From JASHVB01 sp049522565 (GTDB lineage Bacteria; Pseudomonadota; Alphaproteobacteria; Acetobacterales; Acetobacteraceae): a DNA stretch of 6,179 nucleotides. How positions within the stretch are numbered: position 1 is the first letter of the stretch; each line of letters starts with the position of its first letter. The notes below the pieces were generated by a model. It had not been told where the DNA came from. It searched no databases and saw nothing but the letters and a program-made list of their open reading frames with translations. Shown here piece by piece: positions 1-5,909 of the stretch. The stretch is from contig JBEKNT010000407.1 of assembly GCA_049522565.1 (NCBI GenBank), positions 1 to 6,179 on the forward strand, read 5' to 3'. Position numbers and translations under genes: made by a program.

Positions 1-456
1 ATCGTCATGGTGGGCGACGGCAGCTATCTCATGCTGAATTCGGAAATCGCCACCTCGGTGATGCTGGGGCTCAAGCTGACGATCGTACTGCTGGACAATG
101 GCGGTTTCGGCTGCATCGACCGCCTGCAACGCGCCACCGGTGGCGAGCCCTTCAACAACCTGCGCGAGGACGGCAGCGGCACCGCACCCGCCATCGATTT
201 CGCCGCGCACGCCGCCAGCCTCGGCGCGATTGCCGAACACGTGCAGGGCCTGGCCGAGCTGGAAGCGGCGTTACGGCGTGCCTTCACTGCCGAGCGCACC
301 TCGGTCGTGGTGCTTCGCACCGATCCGCACATCGCCACGGCCGCCGGCGGCCATTGGTGGGATGTCGGCGTACCGGAGGTGTCTGACCGCCCATCGGTTC
401 AGGCCGCGCGCGCGGACTACGATGCGCAGCGCGCCGCCCAATCGCTGGGAGAATGA
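1..456 (+). CDS. iolD: 3D-(3,5/4)-trihydroxycyclohexane-1,2-dione hydrolase, C-terminal part (5' end outside window)
   Basis: This is the C-terminal 151 residues of a thiamine-diphosphate-dependent enzyme. The reading frame is open from base 1 and ends at TGA 454-456. The ThDP/Mg-binding motif is visible: GDGS at window residues 5-8, then about 25 residues on LDN (31-33), inside a stretch (MLNSEIATSVMLGLKL) characteristic of IolD. The later motifs TGGEPFNNL and DFAAHAASLGA also fit IolD better than acetolactate synthase or other ThDP enzymes. IolD hydrolytically opens the ring of trihydroxycyclohexanedione to 5-deoxy-glucuronate in cytoplasmic myo-inositol catabolism. Family members are roughly 600-650 residues, so about three quarters of the gene lies to the left. 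iolE begins 3 bp after the stop, which strongly supports the identification and indicates co-transcription. The visible part looks intact. Confidence 0.93.
   Translation: MVMVGDGSYLMLNSEIATSVMLGLKLTIVLLDNGGFGCIDRLQRATGGEPFNNLREDGSGTAPAIDFAAHAASLGAIAEHVQGLAELEAALRRAFTAERTSVVVLRTDPHIATAAGGHWWDVGVPEVSDRPSVQAARADYDAQRAAQSLGE
447..452 (+). promoter_or_regulatory. Ribosome binding site of iolE
   Basis: GGGAGA lies 7 nt before the iolE ATG and inside the last codons of iolD. Its placement fixes the iolE start and fits ribosome re-use across the 3-bp iolD-iolE junction. Confidence 0.75.
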
Positions 457-459
457 TAC

Positions 460-1359
460 ATGATCCGTATCGGTACCAACCCGATTGGCTGGTCGAACGA
501 TGACCTGCGCGAGCTCGGCGGCGCCACGCCATTGGAAACCTGCCTGTCCGAAGCGCACCAGGCCGGCTACGCCGGCATCGAGCTCGGCCACAAGTTTCCG
601 CGCCACGCCGAAACCCTGCGCCCCTTGCTCGCCGCGCACCACCTGGACCTGGTATCCGGCTGGTATTCCGCGTCGTTGCGCACATGCTCTGTGGAGGAAG
701 AGCAAGCCGCATTGCGTCGGCATCTCGACCTGCTGAAGGCGATGGGCTGCGCCGTGCTGATCCTCGCCGAGACCTCCGGCGCGGTGCATACCAACCGCGC
801 CGCTGCGTTATCGCACCGTCCGGTCATTCCGGATGCCGAGTGGCACGCGTTCGCAACGAAGCTGACCGAACTGGCCGACGCCGTTGCCGGGGAAGGCATC
901 GCGCTCGCCTACCATCACCACATGGGCACGGTCGTGCAGACCGGCGCCGACATCGACCGTCTCATGGCGACGACCGGACCATCGGTGAAGCTGTTGCTCG
1001 ACACGGGACACGCCATGTTTGCCGGCGCCGATCCGGTGGCCCTGGCCCGGCAGCATCGCGCACGGATCGCGCATGTCCACTGCAAGGACGTGCGGGTCGC
1101 GGTCATGCGGGAAGCCCGCGACAGGGACTGGAGCTTTCTCGACGCGGTCGTCGCCGGCGTATTCACCGTGCCGGGCGACGGCGGCGTGGACTTCACCGCA
1201 GTGCTGCGCGAATTACCGGATTATTCCGGCTGGCTGGTGGTGGAGGCAGAGCAGGACCCGGTCAAAGCGCCCCCACTGACTTATGCGCGGATGGGATACA
1301 AGAATTTGCGGCGCTTTGCGGCCAACGCGGGCCTGCCGGCAGCGCCATCGCCTGCATGA
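460..1359 (+). CDS. iolE: Inosose dehydratase (2-keto-myo-inositol dehydratase)
   Basis: A 299-residue protein of the xylose-isomerase-like TIM-barrel (AP endonuclease 2) superfamily, of normal length for IolE. IolE removes water from scyllo-inosose (2-keto-myo-inositol) to give the trihydroxycyclohexanedione that IolD then hydrolyses, so the two adjacent genes encode consecutive steps. Recognisable blocks are IGTNPIGWSNDD near the N-terminus (4-15), GYAGIELG (36-43), YHHHMGT (151-157), LLLDTGHAMFAG (178-189), HVHCKDVR (205-212), VPGDGGVDF (237-245) and VVEAEQDP (260-267). By family knowledge, the conserved Asp, His and Glu in these blocks include the divalent-metal ligands. The ATG is preceded by GGGAGA (447-452) with a 7-nt spacer and lies 3 bp after the iolD stop, suggesting translational coupling. 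Codons from about residue 268 to the end lie antisense to the 3' end of the opposing glycosyltransferase gene. No iolB, iolC or iolG follows. Confidence 0.95.
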   Translation: MIRIGTNPIGWSNDDLRELGGATPLETCLSEAHQAGYAGIELGHKFPRHAETLRPLLAAHHLDLVSGWYSASLRTCSVEEEQAALRRHLDLLKAMGCAVLILAETSGAVHTNRAAALSHRPVIPDAEWHAFATKLTELADAVAGEGIALAYHHHMGTVVQTGADIDRLMATTGPSVKLLLDTGHAMFAGADPVALARQHRARIAHVHCKDVRVAVMREARDRDWSFLDAVVAGVFTVPGDGGVDFTAVLRELPDYSGWLVVEAEQDPVKAPPLTYARMGYKNLRRFAANAGLPAAPSPA

Positions 1360-3550
1360 CCGACTGGCGCAATGCAGCCTCACTGAACCACGTCCGTGCG
1401 TACGTGAGCTGCGCCGCACAGCGCTGCTGCCACAACCCATCGTCCAGCAACAATGCACACACCGCATCGGCGAACGATGCCGCGTCGCCACACACGGACG
1501 CGACATCCGCAACGCCCGGCAGTCCTTGCGCGCCGACCGTCGTGGTGACCAACGGCACACCGTCCCGCAGCGCCTCCACCACCTTCAGCTTCACGCCGGC
1601 ACCGCAGCGCAGCGGTACGACAGCGACCCGTGCGTTCCGATAACGCTCGTTCAGCGCGTCATCGCTGACGTTCGCCATCACACGCACCGCTTCTCCGGCC
1701 AGCCCACACACGCGCGCCGTCGGGTTCGAGCCAACGATCGACAAAGTCGCATCGGCAACCCGCGCACGCACAAGCGGCAGCACATTAGCGACAAACCAGC
1801 AGGCGGCGTCTTCATTCGGCGGATGGGCAAAACCCGCGACAAACAGGATTTCCTGCCCGGCTGGCGGCGACCGCACCGCACCGAAGGTTTCGAAGCAGTA
1901 CGGCACCAGGGCATGCGCGGCCACGCCCGGCGCCATCGCCCGCACCGACTCCGCCTCGTCTTCCGACAGGTACAGCACAGCATCAGCGCCGCGCCACACC
2001 GCGCGTTCACGCTCTTCCATGCGGTCCGCTGCATGCAGCAGGCGTTCGTCCCGCAGCACCGTGCCCTGCATCCGCATTCGGCTGAAATGCAGGTCCACCC
2101 CGTAATACAGCACACGTGCCGCGCTGTGCGCCCGCACCGACGGCAAGCACGCCTCCGCCACGTCCGGTCTGCTCAGCACCACGACATCCAGTTCGGCGCC
2201 ATGCTCGCGAACCCAGGCGGCAAACGATGCCTGCTGCGGGCCATGCACCACTTCGACACCGCGATCCTGCAACGCTTCGACATAACCCGGCTTGTACATC
2301 AGGTTGTGCGGCCAGAACTTCACCACCATGCCCTCGGCCAGCAGCGCGCGGATCACGCACAGGATCGCGCGCGAGCCCGCGTCGCGGTCCGGTTCCGGCA
2401 CCTGGTGATCGACCACCAGCACCACCGGGCGATGCCGCGCCCGCTCGCGCGCGCGCAGCACGCGCATGCCGTTGGCATAGTGATCGCGCGCCAGCTCATC
2501 CGCCCAGGCGGCGACAAAGCTCCTCCGGTTCACCCCCTGGCACGACTTGACGCCCACATCCAGGTCGCGACCGTGCGAGATGCCTTCGTAATGCACCACG
2601 ACCGAGCGCGGCTGGTACAACGTCTTCAGTCCTATCGCACGCAGACGGAAGCAGAGATCGGTGTCCTCGAAATAGGCGGGCGCGTATGCGGCGTCGAAAC
2701 CGCCGACCCGTTCGAACACGGCGCGGCGCACCATCAGCGACGCACCGGAGCAATAGTCGACCTCCCGCACGTAATTGTACATCGGCCGGCGGGGATCGTC
2801 GTGGCGACCGAAATTCCAGCCCGATCCGTCGGACCAGATGATCCCCCCCGCTTCTTGTAGCCGCCCGTCCGGATAGATCAGCTTCGAGCCAACGGCGCCG
2901 ACGTCATCGCGCGCGCGGAACAGCGCCAGCATCGCATCCGCCCAGCCGGGCAGCACCTGCGTATCGTTGTTGAGGAACAGCAGGAACTCCCCCCGAGCCA
3001 CTTCCGCCGCTGCGTTGCACGAGCGCAGGAAGCCGTAGTTCACGGCATTGCGTTGCAGGCGAATGCCACGCACCTGTTGCAGACAGGCTGTCTCGTCGCC
3101 CGGGAATGCGTCGTCCACGACGATCACCTCGAACGGCACCACCGGAGGATAGGCGGCGATGGAGGCGAGGCAACGCAGGGTGAATCCTGTCTGGCCATAG
3201 GCGGGAACGATCACCGAAACGATCGGATGGTCCGTATATGGAATGGTGATGCTTGCGGGTTGTGCGCTCTCGATCAGCACAGGGGCGACGTATGTCGGTG
3301 CCACGCCGCGCAGGCGGCGCGCACGCAGCCACAACGGGAATTGCCGGTGCAGTTGCAGTGTACAAGCCCACCAGGCGACCAGAACCGCCCGCCGCAGCAA
3401 ACCGGCCGCCACCGGGTGGCGCTCGCGCAACGACTGCGCCAGCGACAGGACACGCCAAACCAGCGTATCCGCCATCCCCGCCAGAGCACCGAACAGCCGA
3501 ACACGACCCACCACCACGCGACCGCCCGGCAGCCGTTGCGTAAAGCTCAC
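1262..3550 (-). CDS. Two-domain glycosyltransferase (GT2-type domain plus GT4/GT1-like domain)
   Basis: A 762-residue protein with two glycosyltransferase modules in tandem. Residues about 108-350 form a GT2-type GT-A domain: IVSVIVPAYGQ (110-120), EVIVVDD (141-147) for nucleotide-sugar binding, FLNNDTQVLPGW (192-203) at the DXD-like metal site, and YFEDTDLCFRLR (293-304) with the likely catalytic acidic pair. Residues about 374-730 resemble a GT-B glycosyltransferase (Glyco_trans_1_4 type): VVLVVDHQVPEPDRDAGSR at its start, ILFVAGFAHPPNEDAACWF (568-586), and VPLRCGAGVKLKVVEAL (645-661) containing the conserved Glu of the donor site. The first ~100 residues have no recognisable domain, only a short hydrophobic stretch (about 55-67). 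There is no signal peptide, so it is probably cytoplasmic or membrane-associated. Such fusions usually work in cell-surface polysaccharide, O-antigen or glycan synthesis; acceptor and sugars cannot be inferred. The GTG start is chosen for a strong GGAGG 5 nt upstream. The last ~32 residues, beyond the domain, are antisense to the iolE 3' end. Confidence 0.88.
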   Translation of the reverse strand: MSFTQRLPGGRVVVGRVRLFGALAGMADTLVWRVLSLAQSLRERHPVAAGLLRRAVLVAWWACTLQLHRQFPLWLRARRLRGVAPTYVAPVLIESAQPASITIPYTDHPIVSVIVPAYGQTGFTLRCLASIAAYPPVVPFEVIVVDDAFPGDETACLQQVRGIRLQRNAVNYGFLRSCNAAAEVARGEFLLFLNNDTQVLPGWADAMLALFRARDDVGAVGSKLIYPDGRLQEAGGIIWSDGSGWNFGRHDDPRRPMYNYVREVDYCSGASLMVRRAVFERVGGFDAAYAPAYFEDTDLCFRLRAIGLKTLYQPRSVVVHYEGISHGRDLDVGVKSCQGVNRRSFVAAWADELARDHYANGMRVLRARERARHRPVVLVVDHQVPEPDRDAGSRAILCVIRALLAEGMVVKFWPHNLMYKPGYVEALQDRGVEVVHGPQQASFAAWVREHGAELDVVVLSRPDVAEACLPSVRAHSAARVLYYGVDLHFSRMRMQGTVLRDERLLHAADRMEERERAVWRGADAVLYLSEDEAESVRAMAPGVAAHALVPYCFETFGAVRSPPAGQEILFVAGFAHPPNEDAACWFVANVLPLVRARVADATLSIVGSNPTARVCGLAGEAVRVMANVSDDALNERYRNARVAVVPLRCGAGVKLKVVEALRDGVPLVTTTVGAQGLPGVADVASVCGDAASFADAVCALLLDDGLWQQRCAAQLTYARTWFSEAALRQSVMQAMALPAGPRWPQSAANSCIPSAHKSVGAL

Positions 3551-3555
3551 GAGGA

Positions 3556-3560
3556 CCTCC
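3556..3560 (-). promoter_or_regulatory. Ribosome binding site deciding the GTG start of the glycosyltransferase
   Basis: On the minus strand GGAGG is followed by 5 nt (TCCTC) and then GTG at 3550-3548. This near-consensus Shine-Dalgarno sequence supports the non-ATG start. Confidence 0.75.
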
Positions 3561-3565
3561 GTCAG

Positions 3566-3622
3566 ACGACGGCCCTCGTGTCCCGGATGCGATCGATCGG
3601 GCGGAGGGCACGTCGTCCCTCC
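3566..3622 (-). promoter_or_regulatory. Inverted-repeat leader upstream of the glycosyltransferase
   Basis: ACGACGGCCCTC (3566-3577) pairs with GAGGGC-A-CGTCGT (3604-3616), giving a 12-bp stem with one bulged base at 3610. Its 26-nt loop contains a further CCCG (3582-3585)/CGGG (3598-3601) pairing. A competing hairpin, GGAGGG (3603-3608)/CCCTCC (3617-3622) with an 8-nt loop, uses some of the same bases, so the two cannot form together. The element lies just upstream of the Shine-Dalgarno sequence and would be in the 5' leader if transcription starts further upstream or reads through from the crotonase-family gene. The pairings are read directly; a regulatory role is inference. Confidence 0.4.
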
Positions 3623-3635
3623 TACCGATGAGTCC

Positions 3636-3650
3636 TTAAGCCCAGCTTAA
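3636..3650. repeat. Short perfect inverted repeat TTAAGC-CCA-GCTTAA
   Basis: Six-base arms TTAAGC (3636-3641) and GCTTAA (3645-3650) flank a 3-nt centre. It is a notably AT-rich patch in GC-rich surroundings, between the crotonase-family gene and the glycosyltransferase. It has the form of a small operator or part of a promoter for the glycosyltransferase, but no matching regulator is encoded in the window. Confidence 0.4.
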
Positions 3651-3653
3651 CAG

Positions 3654-3683
3654 CAGCGTATTGCGGGCGAAGGCCCGCCGCTG
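3654..3683 (-). terminator. Stem-loop directly after the crotonase-family stop codon, possible terminator
   Basis: GCGGGC (3663-3668) and GCCCGC (3673-3678) form a perfect 6-bp GC stem around a GAAG tetraloop. Outer arms CAGCG (3654-3658) and CGCTG (3679-3683) extend it by 5 bp, with a 4-nt one-sided bulge (TATT). The hairpin starts immediately after the TAA of the upstream minus-strand gene, the usual place for a terminator or a 3'-end-stabilising structure. No T-run follows it on the minus strand, so classical intrinsic termination is not assured and read-through into the glycosyltransferase is possible. Confidence 0.45.
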
Positions 3684-4466
3684 TTACCGCGCCTTGAAGT
3701 CCGGCAGGCGACGCTCGGCCATCGCCTTCACGCCCTCGCGGAAATCTTCCGTGTTGCGCAGCCAGTTCTGCTCTTCGTATTCGCGCTCGGTGGCCGCCGC
3801 CACCGCATCCGCCAGGCCGCGCCGCAAGGTTTCGCGCGTCGCAACGATCGCCAGTGGGCCAGATTGCGCGATCTCGGTGGCGACCTCTTTCGCCTTCACG
3901 CGCACCTGATCCTGCGCCACGCAATAATCCGCCAGGCCGAGTTCCAGCGCTTCCTCGCCGGTGATGCGCCGCCCGCTATACATCAGCCACGTTGCCTTCT
4001 GCATGCCGATCAGGCGCGGCAAAGTCGCAGTCAGGCCAAAGCCGGGGTGAAAACCCAGCCGGGTGAAATTGACCGAGAAGCGCGCGTCCGGACAGGTGAC
4101 ACGAAAATCCGCCATTACCGCGAGGCCAACGCCGGCGCCCACCGCGGCGCCATGCACCGCCGCGACGATCGGCTTGCCGGTGCGCCACAACCGCTGCGCC
4201 TCCTTATACAGGTGACGTCCACGCTTTGTTCCGGTTCCAACGCCATCGGGACCGCGGCTGCTGAAATCGGCGCCCGCACAGAAATGTTTGCCGTCGGAAC
4301 ACAGCACGATGGCGCGCACTTCGGGCGTGCGGTCGAACTCCTCCAGTGCGTCGGCAATCTCTGCCACCATGTCGGTATCGACGAAATTGTTCGGCCCCCG
4401 CCGGACCTCGATAGTGGCGACAATGCCGTCACGGCTGACGGCAATATGGTCGAAGCTGGCTTGCAT
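3684..4466 (-). CDS. Enoyl-CoA hydratase/isomerase (crotonase) family protein lacking both classical catalytic Glu
   Basis: A 260-residue protein with the crotonase fold, of normal family length. The oxyanion-hole segments are present: HFCAGADF (61-68) and HGAAVGAGVGLAVMAD (105-120). They are followed by FSVNFTRLGFHPGFGLTATLPRLIG (130-154) and the family-typical GRRITGEEALELGLAD (165-180). Aligned by eye to the rat mitochondrial hydratase, the position of Glu144 is Gly114 and that of Glu164 is Phe134, so the usual acid-base pair for hydration is missing. It probably binds an acyl-CoA thioester in the cytoplasm, but hydratase activity should not be assumed; isomerase, hydrolase or another crotonase-fold reaction is possible. 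The start at 4466 is preferred over an in-frame ATG at 4592. The crotonase fold begins there, AGGGA lies 8 nt upstream, and the 42-residue extension is Arg-rich and runs into the neighbouring gene. The gene is divergent from the alpha/beta hydrolase and upstream of the glycosyltransferase on the same strand. Confidence 0.88.
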   Translation of the reverse strand: MQASFDHIAVSRDGIVATIEVRRGPNNFVDTDMVAEIADALEEFDRTPEVRAIVLCSDGKHFCAGADFSSRGPDGVGTGTKRGRHLYKEAQRLWRTGKPIVAAVHGAAVGAGVGLAVMADFRVTCPDARFSVNFTRLGFHPGFGLTATLPRLIGMQKATWLMYSGRRITGEEALELGLADYCVAQDQVRVKAKEVATEIAQSGPLAIVATRETLRRGLADAVAAATEREYEEQNWLRNTEDFREGVKAMAERRLPDFKAR

Positions 4467-4516
4467 GGCTGGTTCCCTGCCCTTTCGTTCGCGTGCACTG
4501 CGTGCCAGCCTACGCT

Positions 4517-4540
4517 CCCTCTCCCGATTGCGGGAGAGGG
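4517..4540. repeat. Perfect 10-bp hairpin CCCTCTCCCG-ATTG-CGGGAGAGGG, REP-like
   Basis: The arms at 4517-4526 and 4531-4540 are exact reverse complements around a 4-nt loop. From general familiarity, palindromes of this CCCTCTCCC/GGGAGAGGG type recur between genes in many proteobacterial genomes, so a dispersed REP-like element is the likeliest explanation. It ends 20 nt before the hydrolase ATG, close to that gene's Shine-Dalgarno site. If transcribed, it would therefore also be a stable structure in the hydrolase leader. No T-run follows on either strand, which argues against an intrinsic terminator. Confidence 0.6.
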
Positions 4541-4547
4541 CCATACG

Positions 4548-4552
4548 GGAGG
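4548..4552 (+). promoter_or_regulatory. Ribosome binding site deciding the alpha/beta hydrolase start
   Basis: GGAGG sits 8 nt before the ATG at 4561. This selects that start over in-frame upstream ATG codons, from 4288 onward, that lie within the divergent crotonase-family gene. Confidence 0.8.
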
Positions 4553-4560
4553 AAACACAC

Positions 4561-5319
4561 ATGCCGCTGCTCGATCGCGACGGCGTCGGCATCTACTACG
4601 AGGCGCATGGCCAGGGCCCGGCAATCCTGCTGAGCCACGGCTACAGCGCGACCTGCCGCATGTGGGACGGCCAGATCGCCGCCTTGCGCGACCGGTTCCG
4701 CGTCATCGTGTGGGATATGCGCGGTCACGGTCAGAGCGACGCGCCGGCCGATCCCGCCGCCTATTCCGCGGCCGCGACGGTCGGCGACATGGCGGCGCTG
4801 CTGCACGCCTGCGACGTGGAGAACGCGGTGATCGCCGGATTGTCGCTCGGCGGCTATATGTCGCTGGCGTTCCATTTGCGTCATCCGCAACAGGTGCGCG
4901 CGCTGATGCTGTTCGACACCGGGCCCGGGTTCCGCAACGATGCGGCACGCGACACCTGGAACGCGCGGGCGCGGTCACGCGCGGACGAACTGGAAGCGCG
5001 CGGCTTCGCGGCCCTGGGCAGCAGCGACGAAGTGCGCATGAGCCAGCACCGCTCGGCCGCCGGCCTTGCCGGCGCGGCGCGGGGCATGCTGACGCAGCAG
5101 GACGATTCGGTGATCCGCTCGCTGGAAACGATTGGCGTGCCAACGCTGGTGCTGGTCGGCTCGAACGACACGAATTTCCTCGCGGCCACGGATTACATGG
5201 CGACGAAGATTCCCGGCGCGACCAAGGTGACGATCCCGGATGCCGGCCACGCCTCGAACCTGCACCAGCCGGCGGCATTCAATCGCGCCGTGGAGGCGTT
5301 CCTGGCGGAGTTGCGATAG
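4561..5319 (+). CDS. Alpha/beta hydrolase fold protein
   Basis: A 252-residue single-domain alpha/beta hydrolase with a complete catalytic set. The oxyanion motif LSHGYSA is at 24-30 and WDMRGHGQSD at 51-60. The nucleophile elbow GLSLGG (93-98) has Ser95 as nucleophile, the acid is probably Asp203 in GSNDTNF (200-206), and His230 lies in DAGHASN (227-233). Overall layout and size match the family that includes 3-oxoadipate enol-lactonases, esterases and C-C bond hydrolases. The substrate cannot be read from the sequence, so no gene symbol is given. There is no signal peptide, so it is presumably cytoplasmic. It is transcribed divergently from the crotonase-family gene, and its stop lies 15 bp from the stop of the opposing DUF29 gene. 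The nearby acyl-CoA enzymes make a role in a carboxylic-acid or ring-cleavage catabolic route plausible but unproven. Confidence 0.92.
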   Translation: MPLLDRDGVGIYYEAHGQGPAILLSHGYSATCRMWDGQIAALRDRFRVIVWDMRGHGQSDAPADPAAYSAAATVGDMAALLHACDVENAVIAGLSLGGYMSLAFHLRHPQQVRALMLFDTGPGFRNDAARDTWNARARSRADELEARGFAALGSSDEVRMSQHRSAAGLAGAARGMLTQQDDSVIRSLETIGVPTLVLVGSNDTNFLAATDYMATKIPGATKVTIPDAGHASNLHQPAAFNRAVEAFLAELR

Positions 5320-5334
5320 GCTGTGACGCTATGC

Positions 5335-5769
5335 TCAGTCCGGCAGGAAATCTTCATTCGTGGCCTGGTCAAAGGTGAACGGGCAATTCGTCGGGAAAGT
5401 GTCTTCGGCAAGCCCGGTTTCGCGCGCGGCTTCCACGCGCGCCAGACGATAGGCGTCGCGCATGGCGTCCCCGACCTTTGATTTCAGGCTGGGGTTGTCT
5501 GCAAGATGGTCGCCCAACCGAAAACGCTGTTCCCGAACAGTCAGGCGCCAACTGGTGCTACGAAAGGATGGCTGGAATTGCCATTTCAGCAGGTGCAACA
5601 GCAGCACGGCCAGGCGGTTGACCAATTCACGCTTCTCGCTCCGCCCCATGCTCTCGATCTCTTCCGCGATGTTCTCAATGTCGGCGCTGTCGAGTTTCCC
5701 CGCACGCAACAAGGCCGCTTGCTCATTGGCCCAGGCGTAGAAATCCCGCTCGTAAAGACTATTCGACAT
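5335..5769 (-). CDS. DUF29 family protein
   Basis: A 144-residue protein recognisable as DUF29 from its block pattern: LYERDFYAWANEQAALLR at the start, then IENIAEEIESMGRSEKRELVNRL (31-53), LLLHLLKWQFQP (56-67), SWRLTVREQR (73-82) and a C-terminal TFPTNCPFTFDQ...EDFLPD. The length is typical and the gene looks complete. DUF29 proteins are mostly alpha-helical with no established function, and none is proposed here. The start at 5769 is preferred over an ATG at 5856, because homologues begin just before the YERDFYAW motif and the extra 29 residues look like leader DNA. Its ribosome binding site is weak: an AGGA only 2 nt from the ATG, or GAGAA further upstream. It converges on the hydrolase, with 15 bp between the stops, and is divergent from the acyl-CoA dehydrogenase. 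Confidence 0.88.
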   Translation of the reverse strand: MSNSLYERDFYAWANEQAALLRAGKLDSADIENIAEEIESMGRSEKRELVNRLAVLLLHLLKWQFQPSFRSTSWRLTVREQRFRLGDHLADNPSLKSKVGDAMRDAYRLARVEAARETGLAEDTFPTNCPFTFDQATNEDFLPD

Positions 5770-5909
5770 TGTCCTGTTCTCATGGACATCCGGATGAGGC
5801 ATCTTACCGGAATTCACGAGCCCGCGGAAGGTCTCCGTGATATGGCCATCCCCCACATTCCCGCGATAGGCTTACCGGCCGCGCACCGGCGTCAGGGGGG
5901 AACCACTGG
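5770..5909. promoter_or_regulatory. Divergent intergenic region between DUF29 gene and acyl-CoA dehydrogenase
   Basis: These 140 bp sit between two divergent starts and should carry both promoters. The octamer CTTACCGG occurs twice in direct orientation (5803-5810 and 5871-5878), and an AGGGGGG Shine-Dalgarno sequence (5894-5900) precedes the dehydrogenase. No clear -35/-10 pair is visible to me. Confidence 0.4.

Larger units (their letters stand above)
4467..4560. promoter_or_regulatory. Divergent intergenic region between the crotonase-family gene and the alpha/beta hydrolase
   Basis: These 94 bp separate two genes read in opposite directions, so promoters for both are expected here. It holds the Shine-Dalgarno sites of both genes and a perfect hairpin at 4517-4540. 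I could not pick convincing -35/-10 hexamers on either strand, which is common in GC-rich genomes. Confidence 0.5.

Noticed and set aside
684..1643. Plus-strand open frame of 319 codons overlapping iolE in another frame
   Set aside because: Arg/Gly-rich shadow translation of iolE. The iolE frame carries all the conserved motifs.
1283..2860. Long plus-strand open frame (525 codons) opposite the glycosyltransferase
   Set aside because: Its translation is rich in His, Arg, Gln and Pro, has no recognisable domain, and lies entirely antisense to a well-supported gene. It is the usual mirror frame in GC-rich DNA.
4517..4540. Intrinsic transcription terminator at the 10-bp hairpin
   Set aside because: It lies between two divergent starts, where no transcript should end, and no T-run follows on either strand.
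4288..4560. N-terminal extension of the alpha/beta hydrolase from an ATG at 4288
   Set aside because: It would be antisense to the crotonase-family gene, has no family similarity, and a strong GGAGG precedes the ATG at 4561.
4467..4592. N-terminal extension of the crotonase-family protein from an ATG at 4592
   Set aside because: The added 42 residues are Arg/Ser-rich, overlap the divergent hydrolase start and cross the hairpin. A good start with a Shine-Dalgarno site exists at 4466.
3864..5378. Long plus-strand open frame (504 codons) spanning the crotonase-family and hydrolase region
   Set aside because: It is antisense to one convincing gene and out of frame with another, with an Arg/Gly-rich composition and no motif.
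5770..5856. 29-residue N-terminal extension of the DUF29 protein
   Set aside because: Family members begin near the YERDFYAW motif, and the extension lies in the probable divergent promoter.
5803..5878. Direct repeat CTTACCGG (5803-5810 and 5871-5878) as paired operator sites
   Set aside because: A single 8-bp repeat in 140 bp has an appreciable chance of arising at random and there is no regulator to link it to. Noted only in the intergenic entry.
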